Positions 1 to 12,696 are shown, counted from the first letter of the stretch. The stretch: 64,000 nt of DNA from Triops longicaudatus (GCA_022885665.1 JAGQDJ010000082.1:158819-222818), one strand, 5' to 3'. Numbers and translations: made by a program. The notes: generated from the letters alone by a model not told the origin.

Positions 1-725
1 AAAGCAAAACAAGTTAGTTCGGCATATTCTTCTTGTAATCAGCCAACTATTCAGAATGAAGTCTGCTGTTGTACGTCGCAATTGATAGTTGGTTAGCCAC
101 AATTTGCTGTCAAATTGTAAAAGGGAAAGTGAGTTATTTTTCACCGTTTATTTTCCTAAAGATAGTAATGCCACGGTTTTTATGCACCACCGGGGCTTAA
201 TCATTTATGGTAATTCCGTGTTCATGGTTTGACTAGTTTAAAAAGCCCAGTTTTCCTCTCTTAGATTGGTATTAAAAACCATGAATAACCAGAACTTACA
301 TCAACTGTCTAGTCAGTACAGTAGGTTCTGTTAATGAAGGAGTTATTACAACAGTTTACGCGTATGTGCGACATGGAAAGAAAGAAACGCTGTATATAAA
401 CCGACTTTGAAGTTTGCGAATATGGGTTGATAGCCTCATCTGTCTCAATGAGTGAGAAAGTTAAAACAAAGAGTGATACATTTTGTGAGATACCATTTTT
501 TCCCGTAGGTCAAGTGAGCTCCATAGGCCAGTTAGACCTGTTCTGTAATCATTTTGTTGCATAAAGATTCCGTCTTAATGGTTGCAATTCATATAGAGAA
601 TCAGATTGCTTAGGCGTACATTATAGTATAACGTGATTAATTCATATTGGAATATAAAATGTGCCGTTTGAACTAGGATACATTTAATAACTTCTTATCA
701 TTGCCATCGTTATTGTCTCACTCAC
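1..725. other. Left edge, no exon identified
   Basis: The growth factor gene on the minus strand should continue here, because its last visible exon ends at 726 with a good donor (GTGAGTGAG on the minus strand) in the middle of the cystine-knot domain. I looked for the expected next exon carrying the final C-x-C of the domain and found none I could support. The rest is AT-rich sequence without a recognisable gene. Confidence 0.5.
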
Positions 726-3700
726 GTAGAATGGGAGTTCCACAATTTGAGTTTCTTTAGGTCCGCAAGTCAAAGATTCGTGACAGCATCCTGAGTCTCT
801 GCGACACTGGTGTAGCAACACACACTGCGGCATATACATAACACCCGGGGTGGGGTAAAACTCCTGGACATGGACGACGTGGACCGACGGAATTTTGCAG
901 GCTCCATGACGATTCACGTGTGTCATATGTTGGGCGACCACTTCGATTTCACCTGTACGATGGAAACAAACCAACAGACTTAGTTCTGCTTGTCGGTTCC
1001 CGTGAACGCAGAAAATGTGACGTAAAAGAATGATTGGAATGCGTGTTAGGAATCCGCCAACATGTTCTCTTTTTTATACACGAAAGTTGCTGCTACGCAG
1101 TGCTTGCCAAATTTTAACAAGCTAGGACAAGAAGACAAACCGGTTTTTCCCTTTCGTACCAACTATTCTCTCTCCTTCCAAAAAAAAAAAAAAAAATCCC
1201 CGTAACATGTTCTGCAAAGATTCGTTTGCGAGCTTTAGTAGCTGTGTATGACAACTTACTTGTAAGCATAAGAGCAATTATCCCGTGTTGCTGCTATCAA
1301 ACAACTGTGTTCTTGAAGAGCTAACAACATTTGCTATCTTTTAATTGTTGCCGTCTTTATGTCCTTTTTTTAATTTTCTTGCAAGTATTTTGCGTTATTA
1401 TTAAAGAAAAGTTTGTAAAAACTTGAAAACTCCTGACTTGAATTAGCAATTTTTTAAGATTTGCATACAGGATGTATTCCCGAATTTGGGGTAGTGGGTA
1501 GGAGTACTTACTTGTTGTGCGGGGCCGCGTGCGGTTATTAGTCTGATGTCTCGCGTTTCGATTTTTTGCTTTATGACGATGAGGTTTCTCGCCGGATTTG
1601 GCCAGCTTTGCTTTAATATCCTTGTAAGTAACGTTGTGCTTCGGTTGAGGAAGCTCGAACTGACTGAGTTCCATGTTCGGCTGGTCAGTAGGCTGAATTT
1701 TAGCGCTGCCTAAAATTCCCTAAACAAGCAGGACGAAAGCAAAGACGACGTGTATACATCCGGTCACATGTAAATAGTCAACAGTACATCAACACATAAA
1801 GCTCATTAATTTGCTGCCCTGAGGGATGTCACAATTATCACTAACCGCTTACAAGGAGAACAGTTTTCCGAGGAATGAGTAATCGTTGTAGACTGACTGA
1901 CGCCAAATTCGGATCCATTTACAAAAAAACTCGCGTCAAACTAGGCGGCGGAACTCTGGGTGGCGTGACTCGAAGTCCATTTTCCGATCTTGTTAACATC
2001 CCTCAATGTAGAATTTTGAATTATGTCAAGCTTAAGACAATTCCCAGAAAATGTGCCTACATTATTTGGTTCGTGGGGGAAATATTTTCTTGTTTGGAAA
2101 GTATAGACTTCGAACGAGCTACAAAATCTATTTCCAAGTTTTGTACGCGACTGCATTTCGTAAATATTTATGGTTTCTTATGCCGTTTTGTATATTTGTT
2201 TTTGTCTATAGCGTACTTCGTACTAGCCTGCACGTTTCGTAGCAATCTCTGACTGAATGGAAATCAAGTGTCTAACGTGTTATTGGGTGCGAGAACTCGT
2301 TTGTTGCGGCAGTTTTTTCAAATGTGTACATAACGTGTGAGTTATACAAGGCCTCTTAATCTATTTAAATCACGTGTCTTCTGTTAGACTTCACGGTCTT
2401 GTTTTAGGACTTGTGTCCGATACATGGTAATATGGTAATACGTGAATGAGTTATGAGTCTCTCCCCTTGGCTTTCCGAAGGGAAGGTCGCAAGTTGATAA
2501 TGCGGGTTGTTAACTCGAATGAAAAAACTGTGAAATTTGTAGTTGCTTCTGAGATTTTATGAGATAGTAACGCAAATAAAACGAACACATGGTAATCCTG
2601 TCCCGTTAGGTAGAGAAATTGGCAAAGTGTTAGCTATTTTTAGGCTGAAACTTCTTTTCAAGTGTGTTGCACAGAAACTTCTGTCAAGTATCTTAACACC
2701 TTCCTTTCTCTTAGTTTCAGTTGTAAATAAGTATAAATAGAACGAAGAGTCGCAGATTCAGTAATTGTGGTGGTAAAGTGGAACTTCTTTAAACGAACGT
2801 TAAAAAATTCGCATCTGGCACTTAGAAAAGTGCTTAAATGTTCGCACTTCGATACGTTTGCCAAATAGTCTTTTTTGAGTCTTTCATTGCTTTCTGCAAC
2901 TTCGTTTAGGACGTTGTAAATTTATTTTATTGTTGGAAATTTTAAACTCCATTTGAACTCCAAATTTGGCATGTCTCAGGATTTGCTAACTTTTGAAGAT
3001 CATTAGACAGTCACATGGAGTATACTTTCAGGGCTAGGTTGAGGTAGGCCAACAGAATTTTTCAACAGGGAGCATGTTAAAATAACGGCATTAGAGTTGT
3101 GATTAGATTAGTCGCCAGGGAAAGCTCCCAGCTCGTTAATTTAGTATTCATCATCGAACAGAAAAGGCCTAGCATAAAGTTTGTGACTAATTTGATGCAT
3201 TAGCCACGCTGGTGAAATGGTACGAAATTCTTTCTACCTGATTAGCCGGTATTGAGACCTTTCCTTGACATTTTTCCAGAGCTTTGTGTGAGCAAAACTG
3301 CCCACTGGATTTAAACTGGTTGCCCATTCTCGGCACGTCTCTTTCCAACAGTGAACAGCTTTTTATGATCGTGCGGCTTTAGTCCCTGCATATGTGTGGG
3401 ACTATCTATCTCCTTAGTAAAGAAATACCGCTTTAAATTCTCCATCTTTTAATCCAAAAGTTGCAACTTGAGGTTACAGGCAAGGTCGTACTTAAAAGTA
3501 AGATGGAACCTAAAAAATGGGGGGTTCTTGAGAAGAGAAAACCCAAGCAAAGTTACCAAGTTGAGGGCGAAATTATGCAAATCGTCCAGATTTGCGAGTG
3601 GAGATTCACTACTTAATCCTCCCTTTTTATGTTTTTTACGTTCGCGAGATTCAGCTTTGTTAGGCTTGAGTTCAGGCCGGTCCACATGCCTATCGTCAGT

Positions 3701-3997
3701 GGTAATTCCCGAGGTGGAAGATACAACTTCATCTCCAGCACGCGGCTTGTTAACGGCGCGTTCTTTCTTGACGAGGCTGGGACCTCGATTTTTTTCTTCC
3801 TTTTTGGGCTGGTGCTGCTCAGGACTCGGCTGGATCTTCTTGAGCAGCTTTTCCAAATGAGAATACTTTTCCAAGTGTTTCAGCGAGTCCTGCGAATACG
3901 TTCCTCCTGTCTGGGTTACCAAAAGCACCAAAGCAAGGATCACAGTAGAGAGCACGATAATCCGAATCGCCCAAGTTTTCATTTTGTTCACTTGCAT
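726..3997 (-). CDS. Pvf: PDGF/VEGF-like growth factor (partial, 5' three exons)
   Basis: Secreted cystine-knot ligand of the PDGF/VEGF family, expected to bind a PVR-type receptor tyrosine kinase. Three exons are read on the minus strand. Exon 1 starts at ATG 3997 and ends near 3613 (weak donor, phase fits) or 3557. It encodes a hydrophobic leader (MKTWAIRIIVLSTVILALVL) followed by a Lys/Glu-rich region. Exon 2 is 1512-1709 and is basic (GEKPHRHKAK). Exon 3 is 726-952 and carries the domain core GACKIPSVHVVHV, MPQCVLLHQC, GCC and LTCGPKE, matching the family order C, P-x-CV, RC, GCC, L-x-C-x-P. Exons 2 and 3 join in phase (A + GT gives Ser). The exon 1-2 junction is less certain and another exon could lie between. 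Later exons lie outside the window or were missed. Family assignment is firm on the cysteine pattern; the symbol is the usual arthropod name. Confidence 0.72.
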
Positions 3998-6169
3998 AGT
4001 TTGTTTCTGTATACAATGACTTGAACTTTCAGTTAACGTCGATTAGGGCAAAATAGTGAAAATCACGAAAATTTTAGGACTGAGTAACACATGGTGGAAG
4101 TCTTAAGACTACTTCTAGCGTACTGAAGTAAGATCGCGCGGTCCCTCTCTAGAAAAGAAGTCTCGTCTCATTCTCTCACATGCATGCCGTGTACTGGAAG
4201 TGGTTGCCTCGTGAAGAACGAAGGAAGCTGTTTTGCGGGCTCCGGGAGTAGCCTTCCTTCCAGTTATGCTCCACCTTATATGCAAACAGCTTATGGGCTT
4301 ATCTTGTGCAAGTCGAAAAACTATGAAAGAAATTATCTAGTGTTGAGGGATTCGAGGTTACATTGGAAAACATGGGGTGGAGGTTGTGTAACAAACAAAG
4401 AGAAGGTTTTCTAGAGGGATGAAAATATTCTTCGAAAATGAATGTGTGGAAACGGTAACAGGCCTCCCAAGAAGAAGCAGGAAAAATGTTTCGTTGGAAA
4501 ATAAAGAAAGTGGGATGTATAATCGATATTATTTGTAGTCAGATTCTGGGGTCCTCATTATTACCCATACAAGCGAACGGCGTGACAGCTGTCGAAAAGC
4601 TTTTTTAGAAGTATATACCTGTTGCTTTATCGAGATCATTAAATATGCGAAGAAAACTAGACCGATTCATAAAGAAATATAAAAGAGAAGGGCCACTGGA
4701 ATCCAGGTAAACTACACAACTAAAAATCAGTCTTAAATCTGAATAAGTAATTAGTTTTGAGCTTGTACCTTCTCGAAGGTTTTTACACTTGTTATTATAT
4801 TTCATTATTTCTCGATAAAGATTTGAGTGCTTTTGATGATGTGGGGATTTGTTTTAATGTTTACATAACGATTTTAGGGAGCTTTAAAAAATTAAATCTT
4901 TACATACGATCTTGTGAACCAGTTTGCACATGCACCTCAAGAATTCCGTTGATTTGCATTTCCCATAATGGTTTGATAATTTAGGACTTCACAGGGTGCC
5001 ACTCTTAGTACAAAGAAATTCCGAAGTTGGTTTGTGAAATAAAGTTGTGCGCAATATGTCTCATGAAATCACTTGGAATATATTGTGACCAATTTGATAC
5101 AAATAATTGCAGATTTTCAAACATTCCTTGACACTTTCGTAACATGCAAGGCGTAATGTGGACATTTTCAAGCACAGAACGAGAAGATTTTCTGTAATGT
5201 AGTAGCAAAATTCCGAAAATTGAAGGTGAGTTTGACGGAAATGATTTGACGAGTTGATTTCTTGTTTTACTGAATGATAACAAAATTTTTTTCAGTACCG
5301 AAAACCTTGTGTGCTTCCTTGAAGATCTTGACAAGCAGCAGACAATTATGGATGAACATAAACTTAAAGCAACTAAAATCTTAAATTATGTTCGCAAAAT
5401 CAACGTTAAAATTCCCTGGCTCAGCCATACAAGAGGCTGGTAAGTCGTTGGTACACCCTCTATCACTTTTAAAAACGGACCCTATATTCCTGTTTATGAC
5501 TTGAAGAAATTTCCTATTGACAGTAAAGTTAAAGATGTCTCATTAAAGAAAGATTAACATTGGATACGCTAAAATAGCATAAAGTTAGAGAAACTTTCCA
5601 CTGCTATGATGCAGAACATCAAGACTGGTCAAGCTTAAAATTTCTATATAGCTTAAACAGTTGTCGCAAACTTTTGTAATCACTGACTAGATTCAAGCAT
5701 AATTATTGGCTTCAGAGAAGCGATTGTAATTTATAGGCACCCAAGTAAAAGTTCGTCCCACGGACAAAAGTTCAGGGTTCAAGAAAGGCGTTCTTTAGGC
5801 TCATGATACTAGCGTGCATTGCATAAATATTTGCCAGTCTAACCTAAGTACACAGTTAGGTACTGTAGAGGTTTTCTTTTCCTAAATAGCGCAATTTTTA
5901 TGAATTATGTACAGAAATAAGAATGAAACTTCCACCATGGAAATTAAGATGCCGGATACAGAGCTTGGATTGGGGTGTGGGACAAAATGGCCTTGTGTTT
6001 TGACATTAGGAAGCTGGCATCTATTTTTCAAGAAAAGTACATGGCAGAGTCGGAAAACTTACAGGTGAAATGCAAATTAACAGTAGAATCGTTATAGCAC
6101 TCGACTAGTGTGAACATCCGTCTCTTTATTTCGCAATTAGAGCTACACACAACTTGCAGTCAAAACGCT
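3998..6169. other. Intergenic, upstream of growth factor gene
   Basis: No supported gene. This 2.2 kb lies upstream of the growth factor start and downstream of the Rab gene, so it may hold the growth factor promoter. Open frames here are short, low in protein character and without splice support. No tRNA, repeat array or transposon end was seen. Confidence 0.5.
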
Positions 6170-6220
6170 TCAATTCAAACAGCACCGAAGCACATTTTTC
6201 TCTTGTAAGATTACTTTCGA
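6170..6220 (-). CDS. Possible last exon of the Rab34/36-type gene
   Basis: On the minus strand a short open frame reads HKDSKVILQEKNVLRCCLN and then stop (TGA at 6170-6172). A Cys-Cys pair close to the C-terminus (CCxx) is the prenylation signal of Rab GTPases, and the DS...L...CC layout resembles the Rab34 tail. It follows a CTTAG acceptor. The weak point is phase: the preceding exon ends in phase 1 but this frame needs phase 2 from each acceptor I can see, so a small extra exon would be needed, or the match is chance. Confidence 0.33.
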   Translation of the reverse strand, partial: SKVILQEKNVLRCCLN

Positions 6221-7641
6221 ATCCTTGTGGCTAAGCGTGAAAAGTGGTATCCTGTGGTTTACGCTGTATACAGAAACCATCTTGAGAAAATTTTCGGGTA
6301 CTTGATGTAAATATGACAAACGGAAGCACCAAGATCCTTTTTTTAAAAAAATGGAAATTTAGTTTCTATTTATTTTTCATGTACATTGTGATTTTGGACG
6401 AAACTTTCCGTGTGTAACTTTCTTCGTGTTCGTTAAGTGCCTAATTTTTTCTATTCCAAAACACTTGTCGGTCGTTGTTTATGATTTTTGCACTGTTTGT
6501 CCGACGTGTCAACTGTCCCCTCTTCCTGCAAGGTAAGCACGTTTTCTTTTCGTTCTTTTCTTGTTTCTTTTTGAAAGTGAAGCTTGCTCTGTATTTGAGT
6601 GATTGCTTATGGGAACCTCAGAAGCTAGGACGAAGCGTTATGACTGCTGTCATTTTAGTCGACTCTTTTAAGTTTCGAAGCGTAATATCCCATAGCGAGA
6701 ACTGATTTGGCCGTCTAATAGAATTGAGTATTTTATAGTGACAACTTTTACTGAACTCTTACAAAATCTGCTGTAAATTTGGGTTTGAGGGGTCTTGTTC
6801 TCCAGGTATGAATTTTCCTGACATTATAATCAGTTGGATGTCCGTTTTTTACGTGAGAGGCATGTTGTTACGCATTTTGGCTTCTATGTTCTTGTAAATT
6901 GCAGGCATAAACTTCTACAGCTTGACAATAAAATTCACTTTCTTATTTGTGATCATTTCTTTCGACCGTTTTTTCACACCGAACAAGGTAAACATTTTAA
7001 ATTATTATCAATCTTTCAGTGTTCTGTATTTCACCTGACCCCTATTAATACCCGTATTTTCCTTTTTATCCATCTGTGCACTTAAAACATTCTTGGTTAT
7101 AAGAGTTTTTTAAATTGTCTTACCGTGTCTCTTTTTTGCCTTTTTGTATGCAACCCTTATCGTCAAAGTCTTGAATGGTTCTCATCCATTTACAACCTCG
7201 CTCGTAAGCCATAAAAGCAGACTTGTATTACAGTTATCCGAAATTTATTGAGTGGGAACACGTCCATAGTCAGTCTTTTACAAAAGCAGTACAAAGCTTA
7301 CAAAAAAGGATACATCGTTTGGCCGCAACACTTCGTGATACTCTTCTTCCAGCTGCGCCTTTCTTCTACTCCTCAGTGCTTCTTTTTGGGCACAAGCATG
7401 AAAGATTGGTAAGATCACTTGCTACAGGTAAAACAATTAGCAGCTTTTGTTTTCTTGTCGCGATTTGCCTCCGTCTCATTATAACTTGTCAGCTCTGGGG
7501 TGGGGAAAAGTAAACACTATGTCAATTACCGCCAAAACAGATAAGGAGCTTAAAGCGAGACTTTCAGACCCGCTGTCCCTCTCTCCTCCTCTGCTTCACT
7601 CCCAAAAAAAGAGAAGAAAAGCAGAAGGGAATCAAACTTAC

Positions 7642-10600
7642 TGACGAGATCGGCTCCAATGGAAGTTGGTGTTTGCACAGTCGCGGCGACTTCGTTGGCG
7701 ACACTGTTGTCAAACGTGAGAGCCGCAAGTCTTGCAAAGAACTGGTTCACATTGGAGCCCGTTTTGGCGGAGACGACCCACAGCTCCGCTTGCAAGGCCC
7801 GTGCCATTTTTATAGCTTGTGGCTCCATATGGCTGAAGGCAGCGTCTGACTGAAAAAGACAAACAATCGTAAAGTTGGCGGGGGGACTTTGTTTGTCATA
7901 CACTTAGATTTAAAGCCAGACCGATAGATTTCAGCTTAGGATTTCGAGACACTTTTCCTCTATGGCATTGTTTATGCTTAATTTTTTGTGCGCTTACCAT
8001 GAGATCGCGTTTCGTTCCCACTAAAAATACCAACGGCCTGATGGTATTGGCTCGTAAAGCATCTTCGAGCCATCTGGGACAGGCTGACAGGGAGTAAATA
8101 TCAGTCACGTCAAACACGATGACCACCACTAAATCGAAGCAGCTTTTTAGACATCTTATAAAGCAATGTGTCAACGATGTGACACTTTTTTCTACGCTAA
8201 GAAATATGCGAAAAAAAGAAGTGCAACAGCAGTCAGAATCTGAACTAGCGGTCCTTATTCATGTTTAATTCAAAGACCTCTTTCCACACCTTTTGTGAGT
8301 AAGCCGACCCTTTTCCAGGTCTTGCTATAGTGGAGGAAACCTGGTAATGCTAAACTGTTGGCAAAAGGGGCTAAGTCCTCCAGAAGCTCTCCTTTGCGAA
8401 TTTCAGAATGCCTTTCACACATTCCTTAAAATTGTATGGCCTCGAAGCTTTGATACACGCACAAATACAGAACACTGGGAGTTTCTTTCGTTTCTACTTT
8501 TTACTGTTTCATTTTTACAAATATGCGAAACAATTGTAAAACTCGGTTAAAAAGTAGGCTTATCGCTTGGGACGTAGTAAGGAATAATTTGCGACGAACA
8601 GGGAAATGTGACAACTGCTATAAATTTCATTATCTTGATGTCATGCTGTCAAGTGATGTGTTATTAGTTTTTACAATCACATATTGAATAGTAAAAAAAA
8701 AATGTGTAAATCGAACATCAAAGAAAGAATTCTTTGTATTTTTAGGAGACATTTCTTCGAGAAGGAGAAAAGTGGATTGCGAAATGTGTTTTCGCAAGAG
8801 AAAAAAAAATTGGAATTCGCAAAAAAAAAGAAGAATTAAGGTCAGACAGTGTGAATTTTAGATTTCTAAGAACTCAAACGCTAGCGTCGCTTGGGTAATT
8901 AAGCTAAAGAGACTGATTTATAGTGGCAGGTTAAAAGTGCCGAAAAAAGTCGTTATTTGACAACTTGAAATTATCGTTAAACTAGACAGTTATTTACAGA
9001 TTCGAAATGCTCAGACGTCAGTTTATGAACTAATTAAATCTAGTTAATGGCGTCACCGCGGTGACAATTTGCGCGTTAAAAACTGTTACGTCATCAGCTC
9101 GTAAAAACACCGCGTTGGAAGAAACTGGATGATCTCGGAAGTTGGAGTGGGCTTTTCCTTGATGATGAGCTTGACATGAGCCAGAGAACTAGCCCGATTA
9201 ATTTATCGTCTTAAACTTTTTTTTTTTTTCGTTTTCTGTCAGCGCCAACAGAAACATTCCAACCTTGAAATGTATATTCACTGTCATCGTGTGGAGCTAA
9301 GAGAAAATGGCATACCATGTGCACTTCGATAATATGATGCTGCAATGCACTTGAACCTTTCTTGTCCTGCCGTGTCCCACCTAGAAAAGTAGAAAAAAAA
9401 ATAATTAAAATCCGATGCTTCTAGGAAATTTAAAAGAAAAAAAATTTAAATTTAACAAAGAAAATGTCATCAAATGGGTTAGTAATATATTTTTCTTCTT
9501 CTACATGAACGTCACATCCGAAATAGCAGTTCAAACGAAAATTGTAATCGCGAAGAACACAATCAAGCCTTTAATAAGACGAGCGCTTGCTTGCTCTCTA
9601 TGCGTTTCGCACGAACACGTGAATATCGGGAATACAAAGCCATTAAACGGCCAGATAAGCAGGCTAGCAGCGAAATTAACTAAAGTAGTTGTAATCTTGC
9701 ACGCGTTTTGTAGTTGAAAATTATGTTTCGCGTTGTTGTGTAAAAATAGAGAAAAAGGAAATTGGGGACCACTAAGTACAAAAGCTACCCGTATCCTAAA
9801 GCTGCCTTTGAGTTCAGACAAATGTGAAAAAGTTTGCGTTATCTTAATTGGTATTGTTAGTAGCGAAACTAGCGCGGTGGCTTTGAATTTTTATTATACT
9901 ATCGATTTGAGGAAATAACTTTTGGGGAGCGCCCATATACGGCACCATCACTGAAGGGGGTGGGTGGAGCCCATTGATGAAGGCGAGTGATGACAGGGGA
10001 GTTGAAGGGTTGGACAACACAATGGCGCCATCCGCACCTCTGAGCCCAACATACGTTTTTTTTATATATATATATATATTGTCTATGTTTTTAAATTATC
10101 ACCCATCATTCGGAAAAGAGGTCTAAACAAATAAAATAAAACTATAGAGCGATCGGAGTTCACTGTGACGTCATTTCCCAGGGAATGGTTATAGCATGAT
10201 AATAATTAAAAAATTAAGAAGTGGTCATTTAAGCCGTATTTCGGGATTTTACCCAGATGTCCGTTATGTATAGATCTGCAAGAAAACTAGGAAAGTACAG
10301 AGAGGGACACAAAACCGCCATTTTCTTGTGTCATTTAAAGTCGCTCACTTCAAGAGAATTTTTAAGTAAAACTTCAAACAGCACTGGATCATTTGGCACC
10401 GTAGCTGTAAACATAACTTGTTATTTTGTAAGATTCATGTTGTTGTTTTTTTTTTTTTAGAAAATGAAGCACTGAGAGATTCCATGTCGACTACCGTAGA
10501 TTGCTACTCAGCACCGCATTACCAAATAGTACAGCTTACTTTAGACTATTTTTATTAAAACTCACGAGATTTCCATTAGACTTGCAACATTGTCCTTGGC

Positions 10601-11393
10601 TTTTATCTTCGAGAGAAATATACGCCTATCTGTTTTATCGCGAAAGAGTTTTAACCCGAAACTTCTAAAGATCACAGATAATTATTTTCTCGTTTCAGTA
10701 CATATGCCTACTTGCTTTTACAGGGGAATATTTTTTAGTGAAATCTGCGGAGTATGTCACTATGCAATGATTTTCTTCTTCTATCCAATAAAAAAGCTTT
10801 ACGCGTTTTTACGTCTTCTGGACTCTGTTTCCAAGAAAACTGGACTGACTATGCTTTTCGGAAAGAGAGACTCGGGGTTATTAGGCACACAAAACTGCTC
10901 TCCGTGCAAAAGGTAACTATATAAAAAAGAATTTTTTTCCATGTTCTTTATTGAATGAAGGCTGAAGGCTTCGCAGATTGACTGAACGTGATACTTACGT
11001 AGCTGTGTTAATTTAAGCATCTGTACACTTACTGTTATAAACTCACATCTGTAAGTTGAAGGGAATACCTAGGATATCGAATCGCTCCACCTCGAAGTCC
11101 ACTCCAATAGTCGCTTTATAGTTACTATCGAAGCTGTGGTAGCAGAAGCGGTTGATTAAACACGTTTTACCAACTCCTACATTTCCCAAGAAAATCGCTT
11201 TGGAAATCTTCAATCCTGCTTTGATGGCTCTGTTGGACGAACACGCTGATTTAACACATGGCTGAAAGTCACAGTGGGCAGTATACGGCGTAGCGGTGTT
11301 GTTGAAAGGCACGGGCAGTGAGTTGATCCTCCGATCTTCAGGTGCTTCCTTTAGCAACATACCTACAATACCGCGTGGGTACTCTTTACTCAT
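7642..11393 (-). CDS. Rab34: Rab34/Rab36-type small GTPase
   Basis: Small GTPase that switches between GDP and GTP forms on membranes; the Rab34/36 group acts at the Golgi, in macropinocytosis and in building the ciliary vesicle. Four exons were read: 11047-11393, 9316-9380, 7998-8128 and 7642-7849, with phases 2, 1, 0 and 1 that join correctly. The ATG at 11393 has an in-frame TAA just upstream. Seen in the protein: P-loop GNVGVGKT at 70-77, switch I region NYKATIGVDFE, WDTAGQE at 117-123, base-binding TKRD (the usual N replaced by T) at 176-179, and SAK at 208-210. The roughly 60-residue N-terminal extension before the fold and the stretch LINRFCYHSFDSNYKATIGV are typical of Rab34/36. The last exon with the prenylated cysteines is not placed with certainty (candidate near 6170). 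Introns of 1.2-1.7 kb are long for this window. Confidence 0.88.
9928..10060. other. GC-rich segment inside a Rab intron
   Basis: A GC-rich block of about 130 bp sits in AT-rich intron sequence between the Rab exons at 11047 and 9380 and ends against a T-run and a TA dinucleotide tract (about 10062-10080). It contains GGCACCATCACTG and ATGGCGCCATC. The sharp change in composition and the flanking simple repeat suggest a fragment of an interspersed repeat. I could not name a family and saw no terminal repeats or target duplication. Confidence 0.35.
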
Positions 11394-11825
11394 GGATGAC
11401 ACTTACGAACTAACCAACATGCGTTCACCGATCAGAAAAGTTGTTCCGCTACTGAACTGCAATGGGTGCATTGTAATTCACCTGCTCTTTGCCCCCATAC
11501 CTATTGTTGTGAATCCGTTGCTAGGCAGCGTTCGATAAAACAATGTATTGTGACCCAAGAACTCCCCAGCCACCATCCGTATAATACTGACAAACAAATG
11601 CAATGCACACATGACTAGTGTTGGCTGGCTTTGGATGCAGTGCTGGCAACCGATGCTCGAGAATTCGTCCGCAAAGAATTAACACCACTTGAACGCCACT
11701 GAACGACATTGGGGCTCGGTTTCACACCTTGTAAACGCTTAAAAATTCCCTAATTAGAAAAATAGAAATTTCGATACCTCAATGAAAAGTTTGTACCTTT
11801 TTTATTTTACTTTTCTATTTTAATT

Positions 11826-12440
11826 TTATTTTACCCAATTATCTTGCTCAATAACTCGCTGTTGTTCGGCTCGATTGATGGCCCAGCTGCTTTTAGGAGC
11901 ATATTTTGTCGGAACGGTTTGAGGGACGAACGCGGGATTTCTAGGTTTCTTCTGGACATCGAGAATTTTTTTCAATAATATTTGATTGTCTCTTTCAATT
12001 TGCCAGACTCGTTCGCTGGAGAATGTGAGATTCTTAGGTTTGGGTTTTCCTCGACTCGACGTGGCTTTCGGTTTCGTTCGTGTGAGTTTCCGTAGCTCCT
12101 GAATTGCTTCTTTTAGCAACTTAACGTCCAGTGAGCTAGAATTTTTGTCCGGGACAGGATTAGGATCTATGTAAGCTGTTGGTGGGACAGTAGGAACTTC
12201 TTGTAACTCAGGAGTTTTTTCGGAAGATAATTCAGGTGGGCTATTTTCCACGACAGGCGTTGCGTATTTGCGTCTAGCTTTAAACTGCGCCAACATTTGG
12301 CGACTAAATTCATCCGGGGAACGATCTGGAGGTTTACGTATAATTTTTTCATCGTCTGTATCTTCAGGGTCATCACTGCCTATCGAACTTGCTTCACTTT
12401 CAATAATACGTGGGAGGTTACGGTTGCTGCTTGAGCTCAT
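11826..12440 (-). CDS. CFAP97/Hemingway-domain protein
   Basis: Intronless reading frame of 204 codons from ATG 12440 (a GTG further upstream is not used) to TAA at 11826. The N-terminal half is acidic and Ser-rich (IGSDDPEDTDDEK) and looks disordered. The C-terminal half carries the KIAA1430/CFAP97 signature: KNLTFSSERVWQIERDNQIL at about 138-157 and a second copy-like motif INRAEQQRVIEQDNW near the end, matching the family's S-F-x-E-x-x-x-I-x-R-E-N-x-x-L pattern. Members are linked to motile cilia and sperm flagella (Drosophila Hemingway, vertebrate CFAP97). The gene lies 432 bp upstream of the Rab start in the same direction. AT-rich sequence with AATAAA-like words follows the stop. Family call is from motif memory; the exact paralogue is not decided. 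Confidence 0.72.
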   Translation of the reverse strand: MSSSSNRNLPRIIESEASSIGSDDPEDTDDEKIIRKPPDRSPDEFSRQMLAQFKARRKYATPVVENSPPELSSEKTPELQEVPTVPPTAYIDPNPVPDKNSSSLDVKLLKEAIQELRKLTRTKPKATSSRGKPKPKNLTFSSERVWQIERDNQILLKKILDVQKKPRNPAFVPQTVPTKYAPKSSWAINRAEQQRVIEQDNWVK

Positions 12441-12696
12441 CTTGGCCAAGTGCACTGAGACTGAGCCTTGGCCGTGTCATTTTCCATCAGATGGTGGAAT
12501 GTAACAGATAAATAGCCCTTCGCTCGCCAGAGGACACCACCGTTAGCTATTGATTAGGATTTAAAATCTTCCCAGACATTTCGATCATTTGCCCGAAGCT
12601 TTTGAGTCTTTTTGATAAAGTTCACATCAACTATTCGTCTGATCTCTTAACCTTATGAGACACTCGTGGAGAATTGCAGTTTCCTAAAACCTTATG

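Noticed and set aside
6181..6250. Possible tRNA box-B-like TTCGAATCC
   Set aside because: The preceding bases do not give GGTTCGAATCC, there is no box A at the right distance, and no cloverleaf can be drawn.
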